From NCBI RefSeq assembly GCF_023498005.1, contig NZ_CP097289.1:9424001-9488000 (forward strand): a DNA stretch of 64,000 nt, read 5' to 3'. Source of the DNA: Streptomyces durmitorensis. GTDB taxonomy: Bacteria; Actinomycetota; Actinomycetes; Streptomycetales; Streptomycetaceae. The position numbers were made by a program, and so were the translations under genes. The notes beneath the pieces were generated by a model. The model was given only the letters and a program-made list of their open reading frames with translations, did not search any database and was not told where the DNA came from. Shown here in pieces: positions 29,561 through 38,068 of this stretch (positions are counted from its first letter, which is position 1; each line of letters opens with the position of its first letter).

Positions 29561-29576
29561 TTCAACAGTCTCAACA
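29561..29576 (+). promoter_or_regulatory. TTCAACA direct-repeat site 4 (upstream of glutaminase)
   Basis: TTCAACA-GT-CTCAACA in the space between the channel gene and the minus-strand glutaminase start. The site reads on the plus strand, opposite to the gene, so either orientation may function. Confidence 0.58.
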
Positions 29577-29630
29577 AACCTGTGCCCGATGGCGGAGGTC
29601 GGCTGCATTCTTTGGGGAACCGTGAATGGG

Positions 29631-30584
29631 TCAGTTCCTGCGGCGAGGGTCAGTCGATTGGTGCGGCAGTGTGCTCAGGGCGAGACGTTCGGCGTCGTCC
29701 AGCGCGCGCCGGGCCTTCGTGAACCGTTCCCGGACACTGACCGGATCCACCTCGGTCGCGGGATGCTTCGCGTACCGATGAGCTTCCTGTGGGCCTGCGC
29801 CGGCGCCACCGTCTCTCGCGTCGTCCGACCGGGAGGATGACGCGTCGGCCTCCGCGCCGCGCGCCTGCTCCAGCGAGTTGATGACCACGCCGATCAGCAA
29901 GTTCACCAGCATGAAGGAGCTGAGCAGGACGTAGGAGGCGTAGTACGCGAAGGACCAGGGAGAGATTTCCAGCCCCGCGCGGACCGCCTCTCCGAGGCCG
30001 TCGAGCGTCATGAGGATGAACAGAGTGAGGGCCGCCCGCCCGATCGATCCGTAGTGCGTCGGGTCGTCGTCGGCGAACCACATCCAGCCCACCATCGCGT
30101 ACACGTAGAGCACCAGAAGCCCGACGGCGAGGAAGCTGGCGGCCCCGCCCGCGCTCTTCACCAACGCGGTCATGATGATGCGCATTTGAGGCATGAAGCG
30201 CGCCGCCCGCAGGATCCTGAGCAACCGGAGCATGCGCAACAGAGTGGTGTTGTCGCCCAGTCCCGGCAGGAATGCGCACAGGATCACCGCGGCGTCGAAG
30301 ATGTTCCACGGCTCCCGGAAGAACTGCTTGGGGCAGTCGAGGTGGGAGAGCGCCCGCAGAGTGATCTCGGCCGTGAAGACGGCGAGGAAGACGAGTTCCG
30401 CCAGGCGGAGTTGAGTATGCCATCGCTCGGTGAGTCCGGCATATGTCTCCATGCCGAGGAGCCCGGCATTCGCGAGAATGGCTGACATCGCCGCGGTGGA
30501 GAAGAGACTTGACTCGGTAATGCTGCGGGAGCGTCGGGCGATCGCCTGTCGCCGTGTCGCGCTCATTCCAAAGTTGGGATTCAT
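29631..30584 (-). CDS. Voltage-gated cation channel family protein (6TM, NaChBac-like)
   Basis: A 317-residue six-helix ion-transport-domain protein. S4 carries regularly spaced arginines (LLRMLRLLRILRAARFM), the voltage-sensor signature. S5, pore and S6 follow (FLAVGLLVLYVYAMVGWMW, LTLFILMTLDGLGEAVRA, LLSSFMLVNLLIGVVINSL). The pore reads TLDGLGE where known bacterial Na channels have TLESW and Ca-selective variants TLDDW, so the conserved Trp is missing and selectivity is uncertain. The C-terminal ~90 residues are charged and may form a tetramerising helix. The next gene in the same direction is the EF-hand glutaminase. Confidence 0.88.
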   Translation of the reverse strand: MNPNFGMSATRRQAIARRSRSITESSLFSTAAMSAILANAGLLGMETYAGLTERWHTQLRLAELVFLAVFTAEITLRALSHLDCPKQFFREPWNIFDAAVILCAFLPGLGDNTTLLRMLRLLRILRAARFMPQMRIIMTALVKSAGGAASFLAVGLLVLYVYAMVGWMWFADDDPTHYGSIGRAALTLFILMTLDGLGEAVRAGLEISPWSFAYYASYVLLSSFMLVNLLIGVVINSLEQARGAEADASSSRSDDARDGGAGAGPQEAHRYAKHPATEVDPVSVRERFTKARRALDDAERLALSTLPHQSTDPRRRN

Positions 30585-30850
30585 CGGTCCACCCGTCTAA
30601 CACCCAGTCGAAAGCGGAGATCCTATGTACATGTGTCCGAGATGCATCGATCCACACCCGCATGTCCATTCATCTCGCCGTGCGGGCGGGTGTCATGGAT
30701 GTTTTTTTGTGCGCCGAAGTGCGCCGGGTGAACTCATGCCGCTCGCACACAGGCGCATGGTCGTACAAGCCCGTTGGCGATGAGCGGATTGGCGAGCGGG
30801 ACGGCGAAGGAGCCGATAGCCCTCAGGGATCGCTTTTAGGCCTGGCCGGG

Positions 30851-31588
30851 TCAGTCAGTGGCCCGTTTGGCCCGGCTGTCGACGACGTCGAGGACTGGGT
30901 AGGGCCGGGGATAGCGGGCTCCGAGTCCGTAGGACTGGGCGATCCGGTCCGCGAACGCCGCGGCGATGCGCACCTCTCCGTTGGGGTTGGGGTGAGTGCC
31001 GTCCCAGGTGTGCTCGGCGGCGCGGAATTCGGCCGCGGTGTCGGCGACGTGGATGCCCTCTTCGGACGCCACCGTTCGGATCTGTTCGTTGGTGGCGTCG
31101 ACCAGCGCGGCGAACTCCGGCTCGTCCACGGCCTTCTGGGTCTCGAGGACAGTGCCGACGACGATGCGGATCTGAGGTGCCGCACGTCGGGCGTTCACGA
31201 TGAACTCCCTTAGGTTGTCGGCGAACTGGGCCGGCCGGACGCCGTACCAGAAGAGGTCGTTGATGCCGAGCAGCGTGAGCAGGTACGCGGGCTCGTACTC
31301 GGCGACCTTGGCGTGGATCTCTTCCTTCTCTGTGACGTAGGGCCGCCCCCACTGGGCGTCGTGATCCCGGTCGAACTCGGGGTCGGCATAGGTGTCGTCG
31401 TCATCCCCGACCTCAGTCGTGCGGATGTTGTCGAGAGTGGCCTTGGGGCCGACGAGGTCCACGCTGACGTCGTGGTTCTTCAGGTGCTTCCAGAAGAAGT
31501 AGCGCCAGGTCCAGTCGCCGCTGCTGCCGTGGCTGATGGAATCGCCGACGATCATGATGGGGAGGTCGCCCTCCGGCGGCTTCTTCAT
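30851..31588 (-). CDS. SGNH/GDSL-family hydrolase
   Basis: A 245-residue esterase-like protein with ATG 31588 after AAAGGA. SGNH blocks are present: GDSISHG (Ser), LLGINDLFW (Asn) and DGTHPNPNG (Asp/His). No signal peptide is seen, so it is probably cytoplasmic. It overlaps the upstream hexapeptide acyltransferase by 4 nt (ATGA), so the pair is co-translated. An acyl group added by one and removed or moved by the other is a reasonable guess. Confidence 0.87.
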   Translation of the reverse strand: MKKPPEGDLPIMIVGDSISHGSSGDWTWRYFFWKHLKNHDVSVDLVGPKATLDNIRTTEVGDDDDTYADPEFDRDHDAQWGRPYVTEKEEIHAKVAEYEPAYLLTLLGINDLFWYGVRPAQFADNLREFIVNARRAAPQIRIVVGTVLETQKAVDEPEFAALVDATNEQIRTVASEEGIHVADTAAEFRAAEHTWDGTHPNPNGEVRIAAAFADRIAQSYGLGARYPRPYPVLDVVDSRAKRATD

Positions 31589-32259
31589 GTTGTTTCCTTT
31601 CGGGGCGCGGGCACTGGCTGCCAGCCGTGCCCGGGGATGTATTGGCGGATCACCCGAGCCGGCACGCCGGCGACGACGCAGTGGTCGGGGAAGGTGCCAC
31701 GGACGACCGCGCCACCCGCGACCACGACGTTGCGCCCCAGCCGGGTGCCAGGCAGGACGATCGAGCCGGTGCCCAGCCAGCAGCCGTCACCGATGGCCAC
31801 GGGGTTGTTGGCCGGTTGCTGAATGCCGATCGGTCTGCCGGGGTCGTCGAAGGTGTGGTTCTGATCGGTGATGTACGCGTACGGGGCGATGTACACGTCG
31901 TCTCCGATCCACACGGAGCGGTGGCCCACGATGTGGGAGCCGCGACCGATGGAGCACCGTCGGCCGATCTCGACGACGGGGTCGGGCCCCAGATCCTGGC
32001 CGGGCACGAACCCGGCCGAGATGCTGACCGCGACGCCCACCAAGGTGTGATCGCCGATCACGATGCACTGCTCACCGAAGATCGCCCCTGGCGGGAAGGC
32101 GAGGCACGCCCCGTCCCCCAGATGTGCGAACCGGAACCGCGCGGGCCGGGAGGGGGTGACGCGGCCCAACTCCCCGGCCTTCGCCCACAGGTACTGAACG
32201 GCACCACAGGCAGACCGGTACAGCCACTCCGTGATTTTTTTACGGAAATACTGTGACAT
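31585..32259 (-). CDS. Hexapeptide-repeat (left-handed beta-helix) acyltransferase
   Basis: A 224-residue protein. Residues ~60-210 carry hexapeptide repeats (IVIGDHTLVGVAVSISAG, CSIGRGSHIVGH, VWIGDDVYIAPYAYI, VAIGDGCWLGTGSIV, LGRNVVVAGGAVVRG). DQNHTF holds the likely catalytic His of the maa/NodL/WbbJ-type O-acetyltransferases. The donor is normally acetyl-CoA. Its stop overlaps the SGNH gene start. The ribosome binding site is weak (AGAAG). A palindrome lies just upstream. Confidence 0.85.
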   Translation of the reverse strand: MSQYFRKKITEWLYRSACGAVQYLWAKAGELGRVTPSRPARFRFAHLGDGACLAFPPGAIFGEQCIVIGDHTLVGVAVSISAGFVPGQDLGPDPVVEIGRRCSIGRGSHIVGHRSVWIGDDVYIAPYAYITDQNHTFDDPGRPIGIQQPANNPVAIGDGCWLGTGSIVLPGTRLGRNVVVAGGAVVRGTFPDHCVVAGVPARVIRQYIPGHGWQPVPAPRKETT

Positions 32260-32274
32260 ATACTTCTACTGCCC

Positions 32275-32288
32275 GTTCCCTGGGGAAC
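32275..32288. promoter_or_regulatory. Palindrome upstream of acyltransferase/SGNH pair
   Basis: GTTCCC-TG-GGGAAC lies 15-29 bp before the acyltransferase start. It is a candidate operator or leader structure. No TTCAACA site occurs in this 134-bp intergenic space. Confidence 0.35.
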
Positions 32289-32393
32289 ATGCAGTCGTGC
32301 CCTGCAAACGCCCCGGACGAGGGATGAACAGCCGGTCAATTCGAATGAAAGACCATGGTGAGAACGGATGTTCCATTGAGGGGTCCGCAGCTG

Positions 32394-33764
32394 TCAGGAG
32401 AGCGAACCCGAGGTGTTGAGCAGAGCCTTCACCGTCGGCTGTGAGCGGTAGGGGAGGAACGCCCGCTGAAGCGATCGCCCCGCGCGGTTGACCCTGGCGG
32501 ACTGCAGCCCGGTACCGGCCCGGTTGAAGGCCAGCCAGTTCGCACCGGCTTCCTCGACATGACCGGCGCGCAGCAGCAGGTGCACGCGAACGGCACAGGT
32601 CAGGGCATGGCCTCGACGGTCGTCGGGGCTGCGGTGTGCCAGGGAGGCCGTCAATGCCTTCGAGGCGCCCCCGATGTCACCGAGGCTTCGCAGCGTCTGC
32701 GCTCGCTGGAATTCCAGGGCCGCCCGGGGATACGCGGTGAAGGGAGAAGGCTCCGAGTCCGCCTGGTCGGTCGCTCGTTCGGCATCGGCGAGTGCCGCCA
32801 ACGCCCCGCTCTGGTCGTTGGTCATCGCCCGAACCACCGCCAGTTGGGCGGTGACGAAGGAGCGTACGGCCGGGGGCGCCTCCGGAGGAAGCGACGCCAG
32901 TGCCCCCTCGCCATGGTTCAGGGCGATACGGCGGTGGTTCAGTGTCGCGGCCTGACTGCTCAGCGCGCGAAGGGCCATGGCCCAAGTGACGCGGTCCTCG
33001 GCCTCGTTCGCCAGGCGCATCGCACCGGCGAAGTAGCGCTGGGCAAGTCCCTGCATGCCGCAGTCCTCGTACTGCCGGGCCAGGACGAACACCAGGTGCG
33101 CCGATTCCTTGCGCAGTTGCCGGCCCGCCTGGGTGTTCGCCGAATGATGGAGCCAAGGCACCACATCGTCGGCGAGATACGCGCACAGGGCGGAGCGTGC
33201 ATGCCCTCCTCCGTGGCGGTCGAGGCCGGATGCGAAAGACTCCACGGCGCCACGCACAGTGGCCACTTCGGTCTTGCCGACTCTCGACGTGCGGGTCCCG
33301 CGTATGCCGGGCGTCCTGTCGGTGGGGCCTGCTGCCGAGGGCTTCACCGGCTGCCACGGTGCCAGGGGCAGCTCCACCTCGTACGGAGAGCGCTGCAAGG
33401 ACACGCGGTGCAGGGGATCGGTGTCGGAGCAGACCAGAGCCGTGAGTTGGTGGACGGCGTCGGCGTCCCTCGGCGCTCCGGGATCCGCTCCGGCCGTTTC
33501 CGTGTCGGGCGCCGTGAATCCCGCGGCGGAAGGCGTGATGGCACGCCCGAGGCGGCGGGAGAACGCCTCGGCCACCAGCTGGGGAATCCGGCGTCGAGGC
33601 TGTGTGCCGGAGAGCCAGTGGGAGACCGAGGTCCGGTCGTAGGAGAGCCCCAGCCCGACCTCGGCACCGGCGATGTTGACCGCGCGGGCGAGGGCGGCCG
33701 ACGTCCACTCCGCCTCGGCGAGGAGGGCACGCAGTCGTTCATTGTGGCCTTTCCTGTCCGTCAT
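32394..33764 (-). CDS. NsdA-like transcriptional regulator with TPR region (paralogue 2)
   Basis: A 456-residue protein from ATG 33764, which has CAGGAG about five bases upstream. It is plainly homologous over its full length to the regulator at 24470-25816. Shared blocks include RLRALLAEAEWTSA, GLSYDRTSVSHWLSG, LDRHGGGHARSAL, PRAALEFQRAQTLRSLGD and the C-terminal AFLPYRS. It has the same N-terminal HTH and helical TPR-like body of the NsdA type. It is located between the acyltransferase/SGNH pair and the NRPS operon, with a TTCAACA site 146 bp upstream. Two such paralogues in one cluster suggest a regulatory pair, perhaps antagonistic. Confidence 0.84.
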   Translation of the reverse strand: MTDRKGHNERLRALLAEAEWTSAALARAVNIAGAEVGLGLSYDRTSVSHWLSGTQPRRRIPQLVAEAFSRRLGRAITPSAAGFTAPDTETAGADPGAPRDADAVHQLTALVCSDTDPLHRVSLQRSPYEVELPLAPWQPVKPSAAGPTDRTPGIRGTRTSRVGKTEVATVRGAVESFASGLDRHGGGHARSALCAYLADDVVPWLHHSANTQAGRQLRKESAHLVFVLARQYEDCGMQGLAQRYFAGAMRLANEAEDRVTWAMALRALSSQAATLNHRRIALNHGEGALASLPPEAPPAVRSFVTAQLAVVRAMTNDQSGALAALADAERATDQADSEPSPFTAYPRAALEFQRAQTLRSLGDIGGASKALTASLAHRSPDDRRGHALTCAVRVHLLLRAGHVEEAGANWLAFNRAGTGLQSARVNRAGRSLQRAFLPYRSQPTVKALLNTSGSLS

Positions 33765-34205
33765 CACGCTCCTGAACTCTTGCCGTTGCCGACGCAGGCC
33801 GCTGTCACCGGTCTTCTGGGTGAATTTCCTTCGCGGCACTGCCACGGCTCTGCTTTTCTCCTCCCCCTGCGAAGGGCGGAATAACTCAGAGATGTGTCGT
33901 TTCTGTTCATTCAACACGCTCGACAATGTGGGCGTGGTGTATGTCAATAAGGCGGATTTCCAAGGGAATTAGAGGGCCTTCTTCAGGTGCGGTCGGGACC
34001 GTCGTCGTCGGATTGTGTGCCGTGCCCTGTCGCGTGTGGGACGGGGGGTCAGGGGTGCGCGTACAGGGGCGGGTGCCGTACAACGGGGAGTGAGCGAATG
34101 GATCATTCATGCGGCATATGCCTGCCCTGTGGGTGGTCACATCAGCGATGTCCCACCACCGAATCACTCCGTTGGGCGGTGGTACGCAAGGACGACAGGG
34201 AGTCG
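33765..34205. other. Intergenic region, 441 bp, containing site 5
   Basis: Space between NsdA-like regulator 2 and the 3' end of the NRPS operon. Apart from the TTCAACA site at 33910-33925 I see no gene or hairpin. The AT content is higher here than in the flanking genes, as expected for promoter DNA. Confidence 0.5.
33910..33925 (+). promoter_or_regulatory. TTCAACA direct-repeat site 5 (upstream of NsdA-like 2)
   Basis: TTCAACA-CG-CTCGACA, 146 bp before the start of the minus-strand NsdA-like regulator 2. With site 3 it places the motif upstream of both paralogous regulators, consistent with autoregulation. Confidence 0.58.
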
Positions 34206-34937
34206 TCACAGGTCCTCGACCGCCTGCACCACGTGCCGCACGGTCGCCCCGGGGTGGGTGAAGCAGGTGAAGTGGCCGCCCTCAAGAAGCACGCTCTCGG
34301 CCTTCCCGGTGGTGAGCGCCTGCCAGCCGTCCGCGGCATCCGGCGGGACGCTGGGGTCGTCGGCGCCCCGCAGCGTCACGAGGGGCACGTCCAACGCGGG
34401 TGCCTCGGTGGGGCGATGGCGGCTCAGGAGATCGATGTCCGCATCCAGCGCCTGGGTGGCAAGTGTCGTCGTCTCGGCGCCGGGCGCCGCACGTTCGTCG
34501 AGCCACTCGGGAGGCGTGCCCGCCTCGGCGCGGCAGGCCGCACCCGCCGAGGCAGGCGGTGCACTGCCCGAGACCACAAGGCGGCGAGGGGCGGGCAGTC
34601 CGAGCAGGGCGACGTGCCGGCAGGTCTCATGGGCGAGGACGGCTCCCATGCTGTGGCCGAAGAGCACATAGGGCTTGTCGGCCGTCCATTGGAGCGCGAA
34701 AGCCACGTGCCGGGCCAGGCTCGACAGATCGGGCGGCGAGGGCTCGGCCACCCGGTCCTCGCGCCCGGGATACTGCACGGCCCACAGTTCATGGTCGCGA
34801 GGTACATGGGGCAGCCACCGGCGGTAGACGCTGGCACCCGCCCCCGCATGCGGGAAGCAGATCAGCCGGACTTCCGCATGGGCAGGGGAGTTCAAGGGGC
34901 GCAGCCAGCGGCGTGCGGGGGACACAGGCCCTGTCAC
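34206..34937 (-). CDS. Type II thioesterase (alpha/beta hydrolase)
   Basis: A 243-residue stand-alone thioesterase. The GTG start at 34937 overlaps the NRPS stop (GTGA), so translation is coupled. The signature LICFPHAGAGAS, nucleophile motif FGHSMGAVLAHE and C-terminal GGHFTCF with the catalytic His are those of RifR/SrfD-type TEII enzymes. These remove stalled or wrong acyl groups from carrier domains and sometimes release product. Because the NRPS has no terminal TE domain, this enzyme may be the off-loader here. Confidence 0.92.
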   Translation of the reverse strand: MTGPVSPARRWLRPLNSPAHAEVRLICFPHAGAGASVYRRWLPHVPRDHELWAVQYPGREDRVAEPSPPDLSSLARHVAFALQWTADKPYVLFGHSMGAVLAHETCRHVALLGLPAPRRLVVSGSAPPASAGAACRAEAGTPPEWLDERAAPGAETTTLATQALDADIDLLSRHRPTEAPALDVPLVTLRGADDPSVPPDAADGWQALTTGKAESVLLEGGHFTCFTHPGATVRHVVQAVEDL

Positions 34938-37900
34938 GACGTCTCCTTGAGTCCGGTGTCCGGTGCGTCGTCGATCGCGCGGGCCATGCCGACCAGGGTG
35001 GCCGCGGACTGGAGACGGCGCAGCGGCACCTTCGTGCCGAACCGTTCGGTCACCGCGAGGGACAGCCGCATGGCCAGCAGGCTGTCCGCGCCGAGGTCGA
35101 AGAAGTTGTCGTGGCGGGACGCGGGGGCGCGACCGAGCAGTGCGGCCCACTCGTGGGCCAGCGCCCTCTCCGTACCGGGCAGCGGAGGTTCCTGTGGTGT
35201 GGGCTCACGCAGCGGCGCCGCCCAGCCGATGAGCTGCTTGCGGTCGATCTTTCCGTTGCCGCTCAGGGGCAGTTCGGGTACCAGCAGGCACGTGTCGGGC
35301 TGGGCGTACCCAGGCAGCCGGCGTCCGGCGTGATCGCGTACGGCGGCGAGGTCCAGACTGTCTCCGCTGGGCATCAGATAGGAGACGATCCGGCGCCCGG
35401 ACCCCTCCCCGACCAGCACCGCCACCGCCCTGGCGACATCTGGGTGGCTGCCCAGGACGCCCTCGATCTCACCCAGCTCGATGCGATATCCATTGAGCTT
35501 GATCTGGTGGTCCGAGCGGCCCAGGAACTCCAGGACTCCATCGGGACGGTACCGGCCAAGATCCCCCGTTCGGTACCAGCGCATCCCGTCGTACTCGACG
35601 AAACGCTCGGCCGTGCGGTCCGGGTCGCCGCGGTATCCCAGCGCGACACCGGTGCCGCCGATCCACAGTTCACCGGACACCCAGTCGGGGCAGTCGCGGC
35701 CGTGCGCGTCCACCGCGCGGTAGCACTGGTTGCGCAGGGGGGTGCCGTAGGGCACCGACGGCCAGTCGGGGTCCACTTCCGTCACCTCGTGGAAGTTCGA
35801 GTACACGGCTCCTTCGGTGGCTCCGCCGCAGGCGACGAACCGGCATTCCGGCACCAGGCGATGCAGGCGGCCGGGCAGATCGGTGCCGATCCAGTCACCA
35901 CCGGTGAACGCGACACGCAGGGTGCTGGGGGCGCCGCCGAGCTCCCCGGCGGTCACCAGCATGTCGAGGAGGACCGGCACCGAGTCCCAGACGGTCACGT
36001 GGTGCTCGCGCATCAGACGGAGCCACGCTTCGGGGTCGCGGCGCTGGTCGCCGCGCGGCATGACGACGCGGCCGCCTGCCATCAACGGGCCGAAGATCTC
36101 GTAGACGGAGAGATCGAAGTCGAGGGCCGAGACCGACAGACAACAGTCGTCGGGGCCCACGCCCCAGCGGCGGTTGAGGTCCTCCAGGGAGTTGACGGCG
36201 GACCGGTGGCTGACCTCCACGCCCTTGGGCGTACCGGTGGAGCCGGACGTGAAGATCACGTACGCGGGCGCCCCGGGCGCAGTCCGTACGGGCCGGGCCA
36301 AGGGAGCGAGGCCAGGGTCCAGGGCCACGTCGAAGGGGACTTGAGCGGGAGCGCCGGCCGGTCGGGCGTCGGCGGCGCCGGCTTGCCGCTCCTCACCGAT
36401 CACGAATCGCGCGTCGGCCACCCGCAGGACCTGCTCCCGGCGTTCCTCGGGCTGGTCAGGGCCCACCGGCACATAGGCTCCGCCCGCCGCGAGAACGCCG
36501 AGCACCGACACGACCTGGGCCTCGCCGGACGTCAGGCTGATCCCGACCGGCTCGCCGTCGCGCAGCCCGAGCTGACGCAGGTGCGAAGCCAACCGGAGTG
36601 CCCGCTCGGCCAGTTCACCGCGGGTGAGCGTGTTGTCTCCGTGGTGCAGGGCCGCCCGCTCGGGTCGCTCCGCGGCCAGCTGGAAGAAGCGCTCGTGCAG
36701 GAGCAGCCCGCTCTCCGGCCCCCGGGTGTCGTTGACCCGGCGGCGGGTGGCCACCTGACGGGCGGGCAGCTGTTCCGGTACCGAGACGTCCCAGTCCGCG
36801 TCCGCGAAGGCGTCGAGCACGGTGCCGCAGTACTCGGTCATGCCGTCGAGCGTCCCGGGCAGGAATACCTCCTCGACGGCGTCCCAGGCCATCACGATGC
36901 CGTCGTCGGCGGCATCCGAGGCCGGGTACGTGAGGCAGTCGAGCCACACCTGCGGAGTGTGGGACAGCATCCAGGCGGGGGCGCCGAACCTGTCCGTGAA
37001 ACGTGAGGAGACCCAACTGCGCGCGAGCGCGGTGTACACGACGCCGAGCGCAGGGGCTGTCTCCCCCCGGCTTCGCGCCGCCTCCCGCAACCGGGTCACG
37101 GTGGGCGCGTCCGTGCGACGCGCCCCGTCGGCCCAGCGAGCCAGATCGCCCAGGTGTCCTGACCGCGCGGCGGGCGCCGTCACGGCCAGCAGCTTGCTGA
37201 AGTCGCCGACGGTGCACGTGTGGTGAGGGGCATCACCCGGCCGGCCGAACACCGGCAGATTCAGTACGAAATCGGAGTCCTGCTCCTCGCTCCACCGCTG
37301 CAAGGTGGCGACGAATGCGGCGAAGGGTACCGAATCGGCCCGCACGCCGGCCGCACGTGCCCTGTCCTTGATCCGCTGCCATGCCGGACCCCGTACCACC
37401 ACTTCGCGCCGGGCGAAGCGGGGGACCACCGGCAGCTCGTCCGGCTCCACGGCGTAGGGCAGCCGGGGAGCCGTGGACGACTCATGACGATCGGCATGAC
37501 CGCCCTGTCCACTGAGTGGGGCACGGGCTTTCTGCTCGCGCTGGTACTGCGCGAAGTCGCCTGCCGGGGAATGGAGGTCACCGTCGTACAAGGCCACCAG
37601 GTCATCCAGCACGACCCTGATGGCGGGCGGGTCGGCGGCCAGCAGGTCGATGTCCACGTGCAGGCGCGCCCCTCCGCCGGGGAGCAGGGTGAGCCGCAGA
37701 TCCATCAATCGGCCGGCCGCCACGTCGAGGAGCTGTCCTGCCATCTCCTCGCGGATGCGGCCGAGTTCGGCGTCCACGGCACCGGAGCGCACCTGCCTCA
37801 GGTCATGGACGGCGAGGCGCCCCGGCGGCTGGTCGAGCGGCACCCCGTGGTCTAGTCCGGCGAAGGAGGTCCGCAGTGAGACATGGCGCATCTGGAGCCG

Positions 37901-38068
37901 ACGGAAGGCCTCGTCGAGACGTTCCGGGTCGGGCGCGCGGCCGTGGTCGAACTCGAACGTCATATGGCATCCGGTTCCCCCGAGGGGCTGTCCGGCCTGG
38001 CGCCCCATCAGGTAGGCGCGCTGAACATCGGTGAGGGGAAAGGGGTTTGATGTGTTCATCTCGGTCAT
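34934..38068 (-). CDS. Single-module NRPS: heterocyclisation (Cy), adenylation, peptidyl carrier
   Basis: A 1044-residue module starting at ATG 38068, which overlaps the aminotransferase stop (ATGA). Residues ~5-435 are a Cy domain: PLTDVQRAYLMGRQ, LGGTGCH and DLLAADPPA. The DxxxxD signature is intact but the following Ser is Ala. Residues ~455-955 are the A domain (YVIFTSGSTGTPKG, FDLSVYEIFG, RTGDLGRY, GRSDHQIKLNGYRIELGEIE). Read by eye, the specificity code begins Asp-Leu-Tyr as in Cys-activating Cy-A modules but continues Asp (WDSVP) instead of Asn. Residues ~970-1040 are the carrier (NFFDLGADSLLAM). Cys, Ser or Thr would give a thiazoline or oxazoline. There is no Ox or TE domain; separate genes beside it supply both. 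Confidence 0.93.
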   Translation of the reverse strand: MTEMNTSNPFPLTDVQRAYLMGRQAGQPLGGTGCHMTFEFDHGRAPDPERLDEAFRRLQMRHVSLRTSFAGLDHGVPLDQPPGRLAVHDLRQVRSGAVDAELGRIREEMAGQLLDVAAGRLMDLRLTLLPGGGARLHVDIDLLAADPPAIRVVLDDLVALYDGDLHSPAGDFAQYQREQKARAPLSGQGGHADRHESSTAPRLPYAVEPDELPVVPRFARREVVVRGPAWQRIKDRARAAGVRADSVPFAAFVATLQRWSEEQDSDFVLNLPVFGRPGDAPHHTCTVGDFSKLLAVTAPAARSGHLGDLARWADGARRTDAPTVTRLREAARSRGETAPALGVVYTALARSWVSSRFTDRFGAPAWMLSHTPQVWLDCLTYPASDAADDGIVMAWDAVEEVFLPGTLDGMTEYCGTVLDAFADADWDVSVPEQLPARQVATRRRVNDTRGPESGLLLHERFFQLAAERPERAALHHGDNTLTRGELAERALRLASHLRQLGLRDGEPVGISLTSGEAQVVSVLGVLAAGGAYVPVGPDQPEERREQVLRVADARFVIGEERQAGAADARPAGAPAQVPFDVALDPGLAPLARPVRTAPGAPAYVIFTSGSTGTPKGVEVSHRSAVNSLEDLNRRWGVGPDDCCLSVSALDFDLSVYEIFGPLMAGGRVVMPRGDQRRDPEAWLRLMREHHVTVWDSVPVLLDMLVTAGELGGAPSTLRVAFTGGDWIGTDLPGRLHRLVPECRFVACGGATEGAVYSNFHEVTEVDPDWPSVPYGTPLRNQCYRAVDAHGRDCPDWVSGELWIGGTGVALGYRGDPDRTAERFVEYDGMRWYRTGDLGRYRPDGVLEFLGRSDHQIKLNGYRIELGEIEGVLGSHPDVARAVAVLVGEGSGRRIVSYLMPSGDSLDLAAVRDHAGRRLPGYAQPDTCLLVPELPLSGNGKIDRKQLIGWAAPLREPTPQEPPLPGTERALAHEWAALLGRAPASRHDNFFDLGADSLLAMRLSLAVTERFGTKVPLRRLQSAATLVGMARAIDDAPDTGLKETS

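Noticed and set aside
34400..37006. Long plus-strand frame opposite the NRPS
   Set aside because: The opposite strand encodes unmistakable NRPS motifs; this frame is a shadow caused by high GC.
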